Assembly: GCA_009778945.1 (NCBI GenBank)
Contig: WRFF01000076.1
Coordinates: forward strand, 1-8,094
Length of the DNA: 8,094 bases
Direction: 5' to 3'
Source: Clostridiales bacterium
GTDB lineage: Bacteria > Bacillota > Clostridia > Peptostreptococcales > Anaerovoracaceae
Below are positions 1 through 6,543 of this stretch, piece by piece. The notes beneath the pieces were generated by a model that saw nothing but the letters and a program-made list of their open reading frames with translations, was not told the DNA's origin and ran no database searches. Position 1 is the first letter of the stretch. The number at the start of each line of letters is the position of its first letter. Made by a program: the position numbers and the translations under genes.

Positions 1-1
1 A

Positions 2-181
2 CAGGAAAACGGCAGAAAAGTACTGCCGTGTGACATTGGTGCCGGGAAAAAATCGAACGATGGGCGGCGCACGGTATCGCCGTTCATCAGGAAATATGAA
101 GACTTGGCCAAACGGTAGCAGGAAGAAATCTTTGCCGGGGCAAAGGATTGGAGGATATTTGAGAATGAACACATAGAATAG
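2..181 (+). pseudogene. Possible decayed reading frame, C-terminal remnant of an unknown protein
   Basis: Reading from base 2 gives a frame that runs in from the window edge and is broken by one TAG at 116-118. It then continues to a TAG at 179-181. The conceptual product is charged and protein-like on both sides of the stop, with stretches such as RKYEDLAKR before it and QEEIFAGAKDWRIFENEHIE after it, which would fit the tail of a soluble protein with one nonsense mutation (CAG or similar to TAG). I do not recognise the family. A second frame (from base 3) is also open over most of this stretch, so coding status is uncertain. It lies beside an IS110 remnant, which fits a decayed mobile or accessory region. 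Confidence 0.25.
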
Positions 182-296
182 GCTGCCCCCTCTGGCACCA
201 AAGTGGCCTTAGAGACATTGGCACGTATGAGGAATATCATATGACACATCTTTTCAGAAAAACCCAGGACAACTTGACACCGTCATCCGTATCTAA
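182..296. other. Non-coding spacer between two gene remnants
   Basis: No recognisable gene or RNA. A short plus-strand ORF (ATG at 241, stop at 349-351, 36 codons) lies across it, but it has no clear ribosome binding site and its product resembles nothing I know. The composition is more AT-rich than the genes to the right. It may be decayed upstream sequence of the IS110 transposase remnant that follows. Confidence 0.3.
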
Positions 297-545
297 TGTG
301 GTGACCCTTTTGGTCAAGTCAGGAGAGAGGTTCGTAAAACTCTCAAAATGATATTATCACAAATGCAAACGTTGGCACAGACACTTCCCGAATACGAGAT
401 TGTTCGTGCCATAAACGGCGTCGGCGACACACTTGCGCCCAGGTTGATAGCGGAGATTGGCGATGTCCGCCGCTTTAGATGCGGGAGGCGCAGCCTTCCG
501 AACCTATCAGGCCAAACGCGGCGAGGAAGGCGGGCCCTCACATAG
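297..545 (+). pseudogene. IS110-family transposase remnant (C-terminal Transposase_20 region)
   Basis: The frame opens after a TAA at 294-296 and ends at a TAG at 543-545. It contains the signature TLPEYEIVRAINGVGDTLAP followed by RLIAEIGDVRRF. This closely matches the start of the C-terminal domain of IS110/IS1111 transposases, where the helix-hairpin-helix-like 'GVGD' segment precedes RLIAEIGDVRRF. After RRF the similarity breaks: families normally continue with an AYAGIDAPPY...SGQF-type block, whereas here RRSLPN is followed directly by LSGQT, so an internal loss of a dozen or so residues is likely, then a basic nonsense tail. The N-terminal RuvC-like DEDD catalytic domain is absent and the upstream frame is stopped. 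It cannot encode an active transposase. The only AUG in frame (348) is internal to the domain. Confidence 0.75.
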
Positions 546-683
546 CCGGCCGACGAGCCGCGCGCCTGAGTTTGTACTTTGAAGTTTGCTTGGCATTCAA
601 TCGCAAAACACTCTTGACAAACGTTTTAGCATAGACCTATTACCCCGGCAACTGACAGCGGGCAAAAATATCTGAGCGCTTAT
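546..683. other. Intergenic region between IS110 remnant and lipoprotein gene
   Basis: No gene is supported. A TTGACA hexamer at 614-619 on the plus strand resembles a -35 box, but there is no convincing -10 at the right distance and no plus-strand gene downstream. This stretch is also the 3' flank of the minus-strand lipoprotein gene. I see only a weak CCCG/CGGG hairpin around 647-664 without a following U-tract, so no rho-independent terminator is called. It probably contains leftover insertion-sequence 3' sequence. Confidence 0.35.
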
Positions 684-2828
684 CTACTCCGCCCGTATCT
701 CGCTGACCAGCGTGTCCTCGCTGTCCGCCGCCCCGGGATAGACGTCCGTGATTGTGAAGCGCAGCCATGAGGTGTAGATCGGCGCTTCCAGTGAAATAGT
801 CTGATACCGGGAGTTATTGTCAGACAGTTGCACCTGTTTTTCAAACCCGCCTTCTCCAGTGATCGTGCAGGTCTTGACGCGGTTATTGTCCGCATAAGCC
901 TGATTCGATTTCGCATACCCGTTGATCAGGCTGATTTGATCTACGCGTTGTTTTGAAGCGGCCTGCAATTCGATCCATTCGCCGGTTCCCGGTCCGGGGA
1001 CGCCCTCGCACCAGGCTGTTGCCGTATCTCCGTCTATCGCGCGCGCCGGGTCATAGCTGTTCGCACCCATCGATGCCCGCGCGCTCGAAGCCGCCGCATC
1101 GGGGAATGCAGGCAGCGCAATTCCATCACCGGTTTTCAAATCAAAAGCGGCGGTTACCGGGCTGCGCGGCGGCACGTCAGTTCCATATGCTTGATCAAGC
1201 GGATATGTTACGATCAATTTTCCATGAAGCGCCTCGATATTCGGTTCGATATTTTCCGAAGCCCCGAAGGACGTGATGCCGTCGAACACGCCGGACGTTT
1301 CGGCCTTTTCATACCACGCAAGAATTCCCGCGTTGATTTTTGCGTCCGCGGCGCTTTTCTTCAGATAGCAGGTCGTGACCTGAGGGACCATGACTCCGGT
1401 ATGGCGGGAGGATTCCTTTTTCTGATAATCGATCTTCCATACGGAGCCGTACGGAGACAGGTCGAGGGGGAGGTTGATCTGGAACGGCACTTCGGACACG
1501 GTCTGGCCCTCACCCGACATGATGAAAAACGGATTGGCCGCGTTGAAGCGAATCCGCAGGGCCGCACCGCAGGAATCCTTCGAATAATTCCCCTCCGGCG
1601 GCATCAGATCAAACAAAGGATAATCGTTCGGGATCCCCGTGAACGGGCGCGCCATCCCTATCTGGCCCCATGAATCACTGGTTTCGCTCTGTTCTATAAT
1701 GCTTCGGTTGATATAGTCGACATAATTGACGCCGTCATAAAACAGAGAGGACAGCTTATTGGTATCCCCTGTCAGGAGCGGCTGCTGTCCGCCGTAACTG
1801 TCCGTCCCTTTCGAAGGCGGGAGCGGAAGCGGTTTTGTCCCGCCCGTACCGCTTGACTTCGTCGTGTTCTCCGGCGTCGACCCAAAGAAGCCGTAGTTAT
1901 CCGGGCTGTCCGCCTCATTTTCCGGCGCGAGGGGCACATAGCCGGCCGCGGCCGCAACACGCTGTCCCTCGTTCGACAGCATCCAATTTACGAGCGCGCG
2001 TACCGAGGAATCTTTCGGCTCATCCTTGCGGAATACCGCATAATAGTACGTGAGATACGGATAGGAGCCTTTTGCGATCGTTTCTTTCGTGGGCATGACA
2101 TTATCAATCGAAAGCAGTTTTACTTCGTTCCGCTGATACATCTCCGAAGCGTAGTAAAATACCGAATAACCGATGGCGTCCGCCTTGTTATCGTAATTCG
2201 CCACCTGATCGATCAGGCCCACCATGGTGGACGGCCTGATTTCCGACGGTGCGTTCATCGGCTCCGCGCCCTTCATCGCGAGGCTCAGGAACAGCGTCTG
2301 ACTGCCGGACCCGACCGGCCGTTGGAACGGGACGATAGCCGTATCCGCACCGCCCGCTTCGCGCCAATTCGTGATTTTGCCCGTATAGATGTCCCGTATC
2401 TGATTCTGCGTGAGTCCCTTCACCGGATTTTTCGAATTCGCGAGGAATACAAGCGCGTCCTTTACGACCGGAACCACTTCCAGTTCGACGCCAGCGTCCG
2501 CCGCAGACGCAAGTTCCTCTTTGGAAGGCTCCGTTACAAAGATCACATCCTTATCTTTATTGATCAGATACCAATAAGCGATATCCGTTGTATTTTGGAC
2601 AAGGCCTTCCGACGATCCATAGAGTTTTTTCAGCACCGCCTCCGATAGGGGGATCGTCGCGGTCGAGCCGTCGATACGCGACACATCCACATAAAAGTTC
2701 TTTGATATGGACGTGCTTCCCGCATCCTGTGGCGCGCTTCCGCCCCGCGCGCCTCCGCCGCAGGACGTGAATACAAGCAAAACAATGATTGTCAGCGCTA
2801 CCCCCGAACAGAGAAATCTTGTTTTCAT
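684..2828 (-). CDS. PstS-like solute-binding lipoprotein with C-terminal discoidin (NADase-type glycan-binding) domain
   Basis: A 714-residue secreted lipoprotein. The ATG at 2828 is chosen because AAGGAGGT lies at 2838-2845, nine bases upstream; a TTG at 2873 in the same frame lacks a good site and would precede the signal peptide. Residues 1-22 form a lipoprotein signal with a hydrophobic core, and Cys23 in VFTSC is the probable lipidation site. Residues 45-300 are a PstS-type substrate-binding domain: DGSTAT (53-58), IYTGKITNW (147-155), PVGSGSQT (171-178) and IGYSVFYY (219-226) are the classic ligand loop and core motifs. A Gly/Pro/Thr-rich linker (about 301-350) leads to a middle region that faintly resembles DUF3298/RsiV-like domains (LSSLFYDGVNYVDYINRSI). 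Residues about 580-714 resemble the discoidin-fold glycan-binding domain seen next to NADases (AIDGDTATAW, GTGEWIEL, INGYAKS, NNRVK). No permease or ATPase is adjacent, so it may act as a surface-bound phosphate or glycan-binding protein rather than as a transporter component. Confidence 0.85.
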   Translation of the reverse strand: MKTRFLCSGVALTIIVLLVFTSCGGGARGGSAPQDAGSTSISKNFYVDVSRIDGSTATIPLSEAVLKKLYGSSEGLVQNTTDIAYWYLINKDKDVIFVTEPSKEELASAADAGVELEVVPVVKDALVFLANSKNPVKGLTQNQIRDIYTGKITNWREAGGADTAIVPFQRPVGSGSQTLFLSLAMKGAEPMNAPSEIRPSTMVGLIDQVANYDNKADAIGYSVFYYASEMYQRNEVKLLSIDNVMPTKETIAKGSYPYLTYYYAVFRKDEPKDSSVRALVNWMLSNEGQRVAAAAGYVPLAPENEADSPDNYGFFGSTPENTTKSSGTGGTKPLPLPPSKGTDSYGGQQPLLTGDTNKLSSLFYDGVNYVDYINRSIIEQSETSDSWGQIGMARPFTGIPNDYPLFDLMPPEGNYSKDSCGAALRIRFNAANPFFIMSGEGQTVSEVPFQINLPLDLSPYGSVWKIDYQKKESSRHTGVMVPQVTTCYLKKSAADAKINAGILAWYEKAETSGVFDGITSFGASENIEPNIEALHGKLIVTYPLDQAYGTDVPPRSPVTAAFDLKTGDGIALPAFPDAAASSARASMGANSYDPARAIDGDTATAWCEGVPGPGTGEWIELQAASKQRVDQISLINGYAKSNQAYADNNRVKTCTITGEGGFEKQVQLSDNNSRYQTISLEAPIYTSWLRFTITDVYPGAADSEDTLVSEIRAE

Positions 2829-2837
2829 CCTTACAGT

Positions 2838-2845
2838 ACCTCCTT
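2838..2845 (-). promoter_or_regulatory. Strong ribosome binding site setting the lipoprotein start
   Basis: On the minus strand this reads AAGGAGGT, a near-complete anti-16S match, nine bases before the ATG at 2828. It decides that start over the upstream in-frame TTG at 2873. Confidence 0.8.
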
Positions 2846-2875
2846 CATCTTCGGAACTGTGCTGCTGAGCCAAAA

Positions 2876-2902
2876 ATTATAATTGGGATTCGACATGCCC
2901 AA
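2876..2902 (-). promoter_or_regulatory. Candidate promoter for the lipoprotein gene, overlapping the ATPase stop codon
   Basis: On the minus strand a perfect TATAAT lies at 2876-2881 and includes the TAA stop of the upstream ATPase gene. A poor -35 candidate, TTGGGC (2897-2902), sits 15 bases upstream. Transcription would start near 2869, giving a leader of about 40 bases. The -10 is good, but the -35 match and spacing are weak. The lipoprotein gene could equally be read through from the ATPase gene, from which it is only 48 bases away. Confidence 0.35.
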
Positions 2903-4178
2903 TCGCGTAAAGCGGAAGATTGAGAAGCCAATCCTGTCGTTTGTAGTCTGCCACGGAAGTGCGGACGGAAACGGGAGGATGATATTTTTCGGCGAAAGCT
3001 TTCAAGCTCTTGCTTTGCAAATTGACCTCCGCTTTAACTTCGAGAGGAATCGCGGCGTTCCCCGTATCAAGCAGGAAATCCACTTCAGAAGTGTTGCGGT
3101 CATTTGTCCAATAAAAGGTTCTGATGTCCGGTAAAGTCTCAAGTTGCTGCAGGACATACTGCTCCGTCAACGCGCCTTTGAATTCGAGAAACAGGGCATT
3201 GCCGTCAAGCAGCACATCCTGCCGGAGCCGCGTCATGCACGAGAGCAAACCGATATCCACCAAAAACAGTTTAAACGCTTTCAAATCCTCATATGCCTTG
3301 AGAGGCAGGTTCGGCGCGGGCGCCCTATAAACCTGATGAACAAGCCCGCAATCGGAAAGCCACATCAAAGCATATTCATATTCACGCGCCCGCGCGCCTT
3401 CTTTAATGAGGCCGTATATGAATTTCTTGTTTTCCTTTGTGAGCTGTGCCGGGATGCTGTTCCACAGCATACGGGCATGCGGGACAACGTCATTCGGAAT
3501 GTGTTTTGAGAAATCCTGTTCATAAGCCGCAAGGATTCGCTCCTGTATCGCACGTACTTCCGCCCAATCGCGGTTTTTCACGAACGCCGCCACCGCTTCC
3601 GGCATGCCACCCACATAATAATACTGTTTCAGCAAATCGATATATTCCAACTTGAACGCAGCGGCCATCGTGAAATCGCCCTGTGCAAGAAGCTCCGCAA
3701 ATTGCGCTTTGCCCATAGCCTCCATAAACTCAGTGAAAGAAAACGGGTGCAAATCCAAAAACTCCACTTTGCCAACGGGAAAGGAAGTGCCTTGATGAAG
3801 CGCAACGCCGAGCAGCGAACCCGCGCAAATGATTTGATATTCCGGTGCATTTTCGTTGAAGTATTTGAGCGAAGTCAGGGCTGCGGGAACTTCTTGTATC
3901 TCATCAAAGATGAGCAGCGTATTCTGCGGGTCAATTTTTTGCCCCGCGAAAAGTTCGATTCCCGTGATAAGGCGTGTGACGTCAAGGTCAGCGGAAAACA
4001 AATCACTCATGCGCTTATTGTTGTCAAAACCGATGTAGACCGTATGCGCAAACATGGTTCGGCCAAACTCCTTCATCAGCCAGGTCTTGCCGACTTGACG
4101 CGCGCCCCGAATGATCAAAGGTTTCTTCGCGCTTTTGGATTTCCACTTACCCAATAATTCTATTGCTGTGCGATACAT
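2877..4178 (-). CDS. AAA-family ATPase with DUF4143 (PD-(D/E)XK-like) C-terminal domain
   Basis: A 433-residue cytoplasmic protein of the AAA_14/DUF4143 family, whose members are common, often multicopy accessory genes in anaerobes with no settled function. The ATG at 4178 is chosen because GGAGG lies at 4187-4191, eight bases upstream; a further 16 codons of open frame before it would overlap the promoter. The N-terminal P-loop domain shows Walker A GARQVGKT (25-32), Walker B LLIFDEIQE (88-96, Asp92-Glu93) and a sensor-like IICAGSLLG (117-125). A middle helical region contains YYYVGGMPEAV (187-197). The C-terminal domain has a DIGLL segment (308-312), GALTEQYVLQQL (335-346) and SEVDFLL (364-370) with IPLEVKAE (377-384). 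Glu339, Asp367 and Glu380-x-Lys382 match the spacing of a PD-(D/E)XK nuclease-type active site, which suggests, but does not prove, nucleic acid cleavage. It has its own promoter and candidate operator, and separates dusB from the lipoprotein gene. Confidence 0.9.
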   Translation of the reverse strand: MYRTAIELLGKWKSKSAKKPLIIRGARQVGKTWLMKEFGRTMFAHTVYIGFDNNKRMSDLFSADLDVTRLITGIELFAGQKIDPQNTLLIFDEIQEVPAALTSLKYFNENAPEYQIICAGSLLGVALHQGTSFPVGKVEFLDLHPFSFTEFMEAMGKAQFAELLAQGDFTMAAAFKLEYIDLLKQYYYVGGMPEAVAAFVKNRDWAEVRAIQERILAAYEQDFSKHIPNDVVPHARMLWNSIPAQLTKENKKFIYGLIKEGARAREYEYALMWLSDCGLVHQVYRAPAPNLPLKAYEDLKAFKLFLVDIGLLSCMTRLRQDVLLDGNALFLEFKGALTEQYVLQQLETLPDIRTFYWTNDRNTSEVDFLLDTGNAAIPLEVKAEVNLQSKSLKAFAEKYHPPVSVRTSVADYKRQDWLLNLPLYAIGHVESQL

Positions 4179-4186
4179 AGCCGTCG

Positions 4187-4191
4187 CCTCC
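4187..4191 (-). promoter_or_regulatory. Ribosome binding site of the DUF4143 ATPase gene
   Basis: GGAGG on the minus strand, eight bases before the ATG at 4178. It fixes the start there rather than at the in-frame upstream codon at 4226, which lies upstream of the -10 box and hence outside the predicted transcript. Confidence 0.8.
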
Positions 4192-4209
4192 AATCCGGAT
4201 GATAATACC

Positions 4210-4237
4210 AGTATAACATGGATCACAAAATATACAA
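4210..4237 (-). promoter_or_regulatory. Extended -10 promoter of the DUF4143 ATPase gene
   Basis: On the minus strand an extended -10 element TGTTATACT occupies 4210-4218 (TATACT at 4210-4215). A -35-like TTGTAT lies at 4232-4237, with a 16-base spacer. Transcription would start near 4203, leaving a leader of about 25 bases that contains the GGAGG site. The -35 box lies inside the proximal copy of a direct repeat (4224-4253), so a protein bound there should affect initiation. Confidence 0.6.
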
Positions 4238-4285
4238 GGACTTTTTGATCAATACTACACTTTTATACAGTGACTTTTCGTCAAT
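4224..4285 (-). repeat. Imperfect tandem direct repeat, candidate operator
   Basis: Two head-to-tail copies of 28-30 bases, read on the minus strand, at 4285-4258 and 4253-4224, separated by 4 bases. Both begin ATTGA, share the core AAAAGTC, continue with CTGTATA in the distal copy or TTGTATA in the proximal copy, and end in GTG. A one- or two-base insertion in the proximal copy and a few substitutions separate them. The repeat period is about 32 bases, close to three helical turns, so two bound proteins would face the same side of the DNA. The proximal copy covers the -35 box of the ATPase promoter. No regulator gene is visible in the window. Confidence 0.55.
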
Positions 4286-4368
4286 TCCCCATTTTATTCT
4301 GTGCTGCGGCGAGAAATATGAGTAAGTATTTTTCAGCGCGGTACAAGCTGTTGCAGGCAATACTTTCT

Positions 4369-5349
4369 CTAGCTGCGGCTGTCCCCCCCTGCCCCGAACG
4401 CTTCCGCCGCCCGGATGAGCGCGTCAAGCGCCGTGAGTTGGTTCAGCGCGCCGCGAAAGGCCGCCGCGCCCGGCAGGCCCTTAAAATACCAGCCCGCGGC
4501 GCCGCGCATCTCGAGCACGGCGATCTTCTCCCCTTTGTCCGCCGCGGTCAGGCGCGCCTGCCGCACAAACATATCCCTGCGCTCGTTAAGCGAAATGGGG
4601 ACATCTTCGCTGCATTCATTCTTTTCGCCGCTCCCGCCGCGAAAGATCCACGGGTTTCCGAGCGCCCCGCGCCCGATCATCACAAAATCGCAGCCGGTCT
4701 CCGATACCATACGGCGGGCGTCCTCTGCACTTCTCACATCGCCGTTTCCGATAACAGGGATGGATATAGCGGCCTTCACTTGCGCGATAAGCGGCCAGTC
4801 CGCGCATCCGGCGTAAAACTGCTCCCGCGTCCGCGCATGCAGGCAGATCGCGTCGGCGCCCGCCGCTTCCAGGCGCCGCGCCACCTCCGCCGCGTTCACC
4901 GAAGCCGCGTCCCAGCCGGCGCGTATCTTCGCCGTCACCGGTTTCTTCGTCGCTTTTTTCATGGCGCTTATGATGGAGGCCGCGCGCGCCGGGTCGCGCA
5001 AGAGCGCCGATCCTTCCCCGTTTTTTACGACTTTCGGGACCGGGCAGCCCATATTGACGTCGTAGAGCGCGTGCCCCATTTCCGCGCCCTCAATGCGCAA
5101 GACCGCCTCCGCCATGGTTTCGGGTTCCGCTCCGAAAAGCTGGCAGGCAGCCGGCCCCTCTCCTTCCCCGGTCCGCAGCAGATCCCAGGTGTTCCGGTTG
5201 CCGAAGAGCAGGGCTTTTGCGCTCACCATCTCCGTATAAACCAAAGCCGCGCCCGCTTCCGAGCACAGCCTTCGAAAACTTCTGTCCGTGACACCCGCGA
5301 GCGGCGCCAGGAACCAGCCGTCCTTCAGCTTGAAATCCCCGATTTTCAC
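4369..5349 (-). CDS. dusB: tRNA-dihydrouridine synthase (DusB family)
   Basis: A 326-residue FMN-dependent enzyme that reduces uridines in the tRNA D-loop, using NADPH. The N-terminal TIM barrel shows APLAGVTDRSFR (15-26, FMN-binding start) and NMGCPVPKVVKNGEGSALL (99-117), with the catalytic Cys102 that protonates the uracil ring. It also has KIRAGWD (141-147), HARTREQFYAGCADW (171-185), PVIGNGDV (198-205) and the phosphate-binding IGRGALGNPWIF (225-236). A helical C-terminal domain follows, as usual for a protein of this length. The start is a GTG at 5349 whose bases overlap the coaX stop (GTGA). No well-spaced ribosome binding site is present, so translation is probably coupled to coaX. 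The Dus family is certain; which uridine position is modified cannot be read from the sequence. Confidence 0.95.
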   Translation of the reverse strand: MKIGDFKLKDGWFLAPLAGVTDRSFRRLCSEAGAALVYTEMVSAKALLFGNRNTWDLLRTGEGEGPAACQLFGAEPETMAEAVLRIEGAEMGHALYDVNMGCPVPKVVKNGEGSALLRDPARAASIISAMKKATKKPVTAKIRAGWDAASVNAAEVARRLEAAGADAICLHARTREQFYAGCADWPLIAQVKAAISIPVIGNGDVRSAEDARRMVSETGCDFVMIGRGALGNPWIFRGGSGEKNECSEDVPISLNERRDMFVRQARLTAADKGEKIAVLEMRGAAGWYFKGLPGAAAFRGALNQLTALDALIRAAEAFGAGGDSRS

Positions 5350-6155
5350 TCCCGCCGGGGCGCCGGGGGATCCCGGCGATTCTTCTTGTAGATAAAATAC
5401 AGGCCTTCAAGCGTCAGCATTTTATCTACGATATCGATGCTGCCGCTGCCTTCCGCCATGAGGTTTGCGACGCCGCCGGTCGCGATTACGCGGATCGGTT
5501 TCCCGCTGCGGTCAATCTCTGAAAGCTCCCGCTTCATGCGTTCCGTGATATATTCCACCATGCCGCGATGCCCGAAGACCAGGCCGGATTGCATACTCTC
5601 TATCGTATTCTTGCAGATCACCTGCGCCGGCTCATCCAACTCGACGCGCGGCAGTTTCGCCGTCTTCTCAAAAAGAGCCTCCGAGGAGATCTTGAGCCCC
5701 GGCGCGATCGCGCCGCCCACATACCGCCAATCATCTGTCACACAGCAAAACGTCGTCGCAGTGCCGAGATCGATGATGATGAGCGGCCCGCCGTATTTGT
5801 CCAGCGCCGCGACCGCGTTTACAATGCGGTCGGCGCCTACCTGCGTCGGATCGTCGTAGATGATCTGCAGGCCGGTCTTGATGCCCGGCCCGATCACGAG
5901 CGCGCGCTTGCCGAAATATTTCTGCGCCATATGCTGCAGCGTATAAAGCACCGACGGCACGACCGTTGAGATGATGATATCTTCGACGTCCGAAAACTTC
6001 AACCCTTCGAAAGCGAAGAGCTCATGCACCAGCATGCCGTATTCATCCGCGCTCCGGGCGCCGGCGGACTCGATGCGCCAATTGTGCGTTAACACGCCGT
6101 CCCGGAAGACGCCGAGCACGATATTCGTATTGCCTACGTCAAACGCTAACAGCAA
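5346..6155 (-). CDS. coaX: Type III pantothenate kinase
   Basis: A 269-residue cytoplasmic enzyme for the first step of coenzyme A synthesis, ATP-dependent phosphorylation of pantothenate. It belongs to the ASKHA fold. Visible motifs are DVGNTN (6-11, phosphate-binding loop with Asp6), GADRIVNAVAA (107-117, Asp109 as probable catalytic base), IDLGTATTF (128-136), GGAIAPGL (147-154) and IATGGVA (224-230, adenosine site). The length is normal and no residue seems missing. The start is TTG at 6155: an in-frame TAA at 6164-6162 leaves no ATG or GTG upstream, and the conserved N-terminus begins at once. There is no clear Shine-Dalgarno sequence. The mmdC stop lies 2 bases upstream, so re-initiation after mmdC is likely. 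Its place after a CoA-ester-processing enzyme is notable but may just reflect operon fusion. Confidence 0.95.
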   Translation of the reverse strand: MLLAFDVGNTNIVLGVFRDGVLTHNWRIESAGARSADEYGMLVHELFAFEGLKFSDVEDIIISTVVPSVLYTLQHMAQKYFGKRALVIGPGIKTGLQIIYDDPTQVGADRIVNAVAALDKYGGPLIIIDLGTATTFCCVTDDWRYVGGAIAPGLKISSEALFEKTAKLPRVELDEPAQVICKNTIESMQSGLVFGHRGMVEYITERMKRELSEIDRSGKPIRVIATGGVANLMAEGSGSIDIVDKMLTLEGLYFIYKKNRRDPPAPRRE

Positions 6156-6157
6156 GG

Positions 6158-6541
6158 TTACTTAATAGACGCCAGAACGTCGCCGGCATTGACCGACGCG
6201 CCCTTTGCCACCGCAACGGCGTCCACAATCCCGTCCGCCGGCGCGACGATCTCGTTTTCCATCTTCATCGCTTCGAGAATCAGGAGCACCTGGCCCTTTT
6301 TTACCGCGTCGCCGGGTTTGACTAAGACGTTCAGGATCGTGCCGGGCATCGGCGATTCGATTACGGTCGCCCCCGCCGTGGGCGCGGACACCGCCTGCGC
6401 GGGCGCCGGAGCGCTTGCGGGGGCGGGCGCCTGTGCGGGCGCCGATACCGCGGAGGCTGCCGTCACGGCCGGGGCGCCGCCGATTTCTTCGACTTCGACC
6501 TCATAGGCCGTCCCGTTTACGGTAATCTGATATTTCTTCAT
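6158..6541 (-). CDS. mmdC: Biotin carboxyl carrier subunit (gamma) of acyl-CoA decarboxylase/carboxylase
   Basis: A 127-residue biotin-carrier protein that shuttles a carboxyl group on a swinging biotin arm from the carboxyltransferase subunit. The start ATG at 6541 is preceded by a GGAG nine bases upstream; a GTG at 6547, in frame two codons earlier, overlaps the upstream stop but is too close to that site. Residues 1-20 (MKKYQITVNG and on) are the typical N-terminal strand. A flexible Ala/Pro linker covers about 22-58. The biotinyl domain runs from about 60 to 127 with SPMPGTIL (63-70), KPGDAVKKGQ (75-84) and the biotinylation motif EAMKMENE (90-97), in which Lys93 carries biotin. It sits between the small OadG/MmdE-like gene and coaX with 2-base gaps on each side, which suggests that the three are translated together. 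The same protein type serves oxaloacetate, glutaconyl-CoA and propionyl-CoA enzymes. Confidence 0.92.
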   Translation of the reverse strand: MKKYQITVNGTAYEVEVEEIGGAPAVTAASAVSAPAQAPAPASAPAPAQAVSAPTAGATVIESPMPGTILNVLVKPGDAVKKGQVLLILEAMKMENEIVAPADGIVDAVAVAKGASVNAGDVLASIK

Positions 6542-6543
6542 TG

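Noticed and set aside
241..351. A 36-codon plus-strand ORF from ATG 241
   Set aside because: It lacks a clear ribosome binding site, overlaps the IS110 remnant in another frame and resembles nothing known to me.
614..643. Plus-strand promoter with TTGACA
   Set aside because: The -35 is perfect, but the best -10 (TATTAC) is weak and no plus-strand gene follows; more likely chance or insertion-sequence remnant.
4321..4368. Rho-independent terminator after dusB
   Set aside because: Short complementary segments exist (AAGTATT with AATACTT; CAGC with GCTG) but they are AT-rich or only 4 bp and have no U-tract in the direction of dusB transcription.
4270..5391. A long 373-codon plus-strand open frame opposite dusB
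   Set aside because: It is antisense to an unmistakable dusB, is very rich in Arg, Pro and His as expected from GC-rich antisense frames, and has no recognisable motif.
6361..6480. GC-rich low-complexity stretch as a DNA repeat
   Set aside because: It encodes the Ala/Pro linker of the biotin carrier, which is normal for the family.
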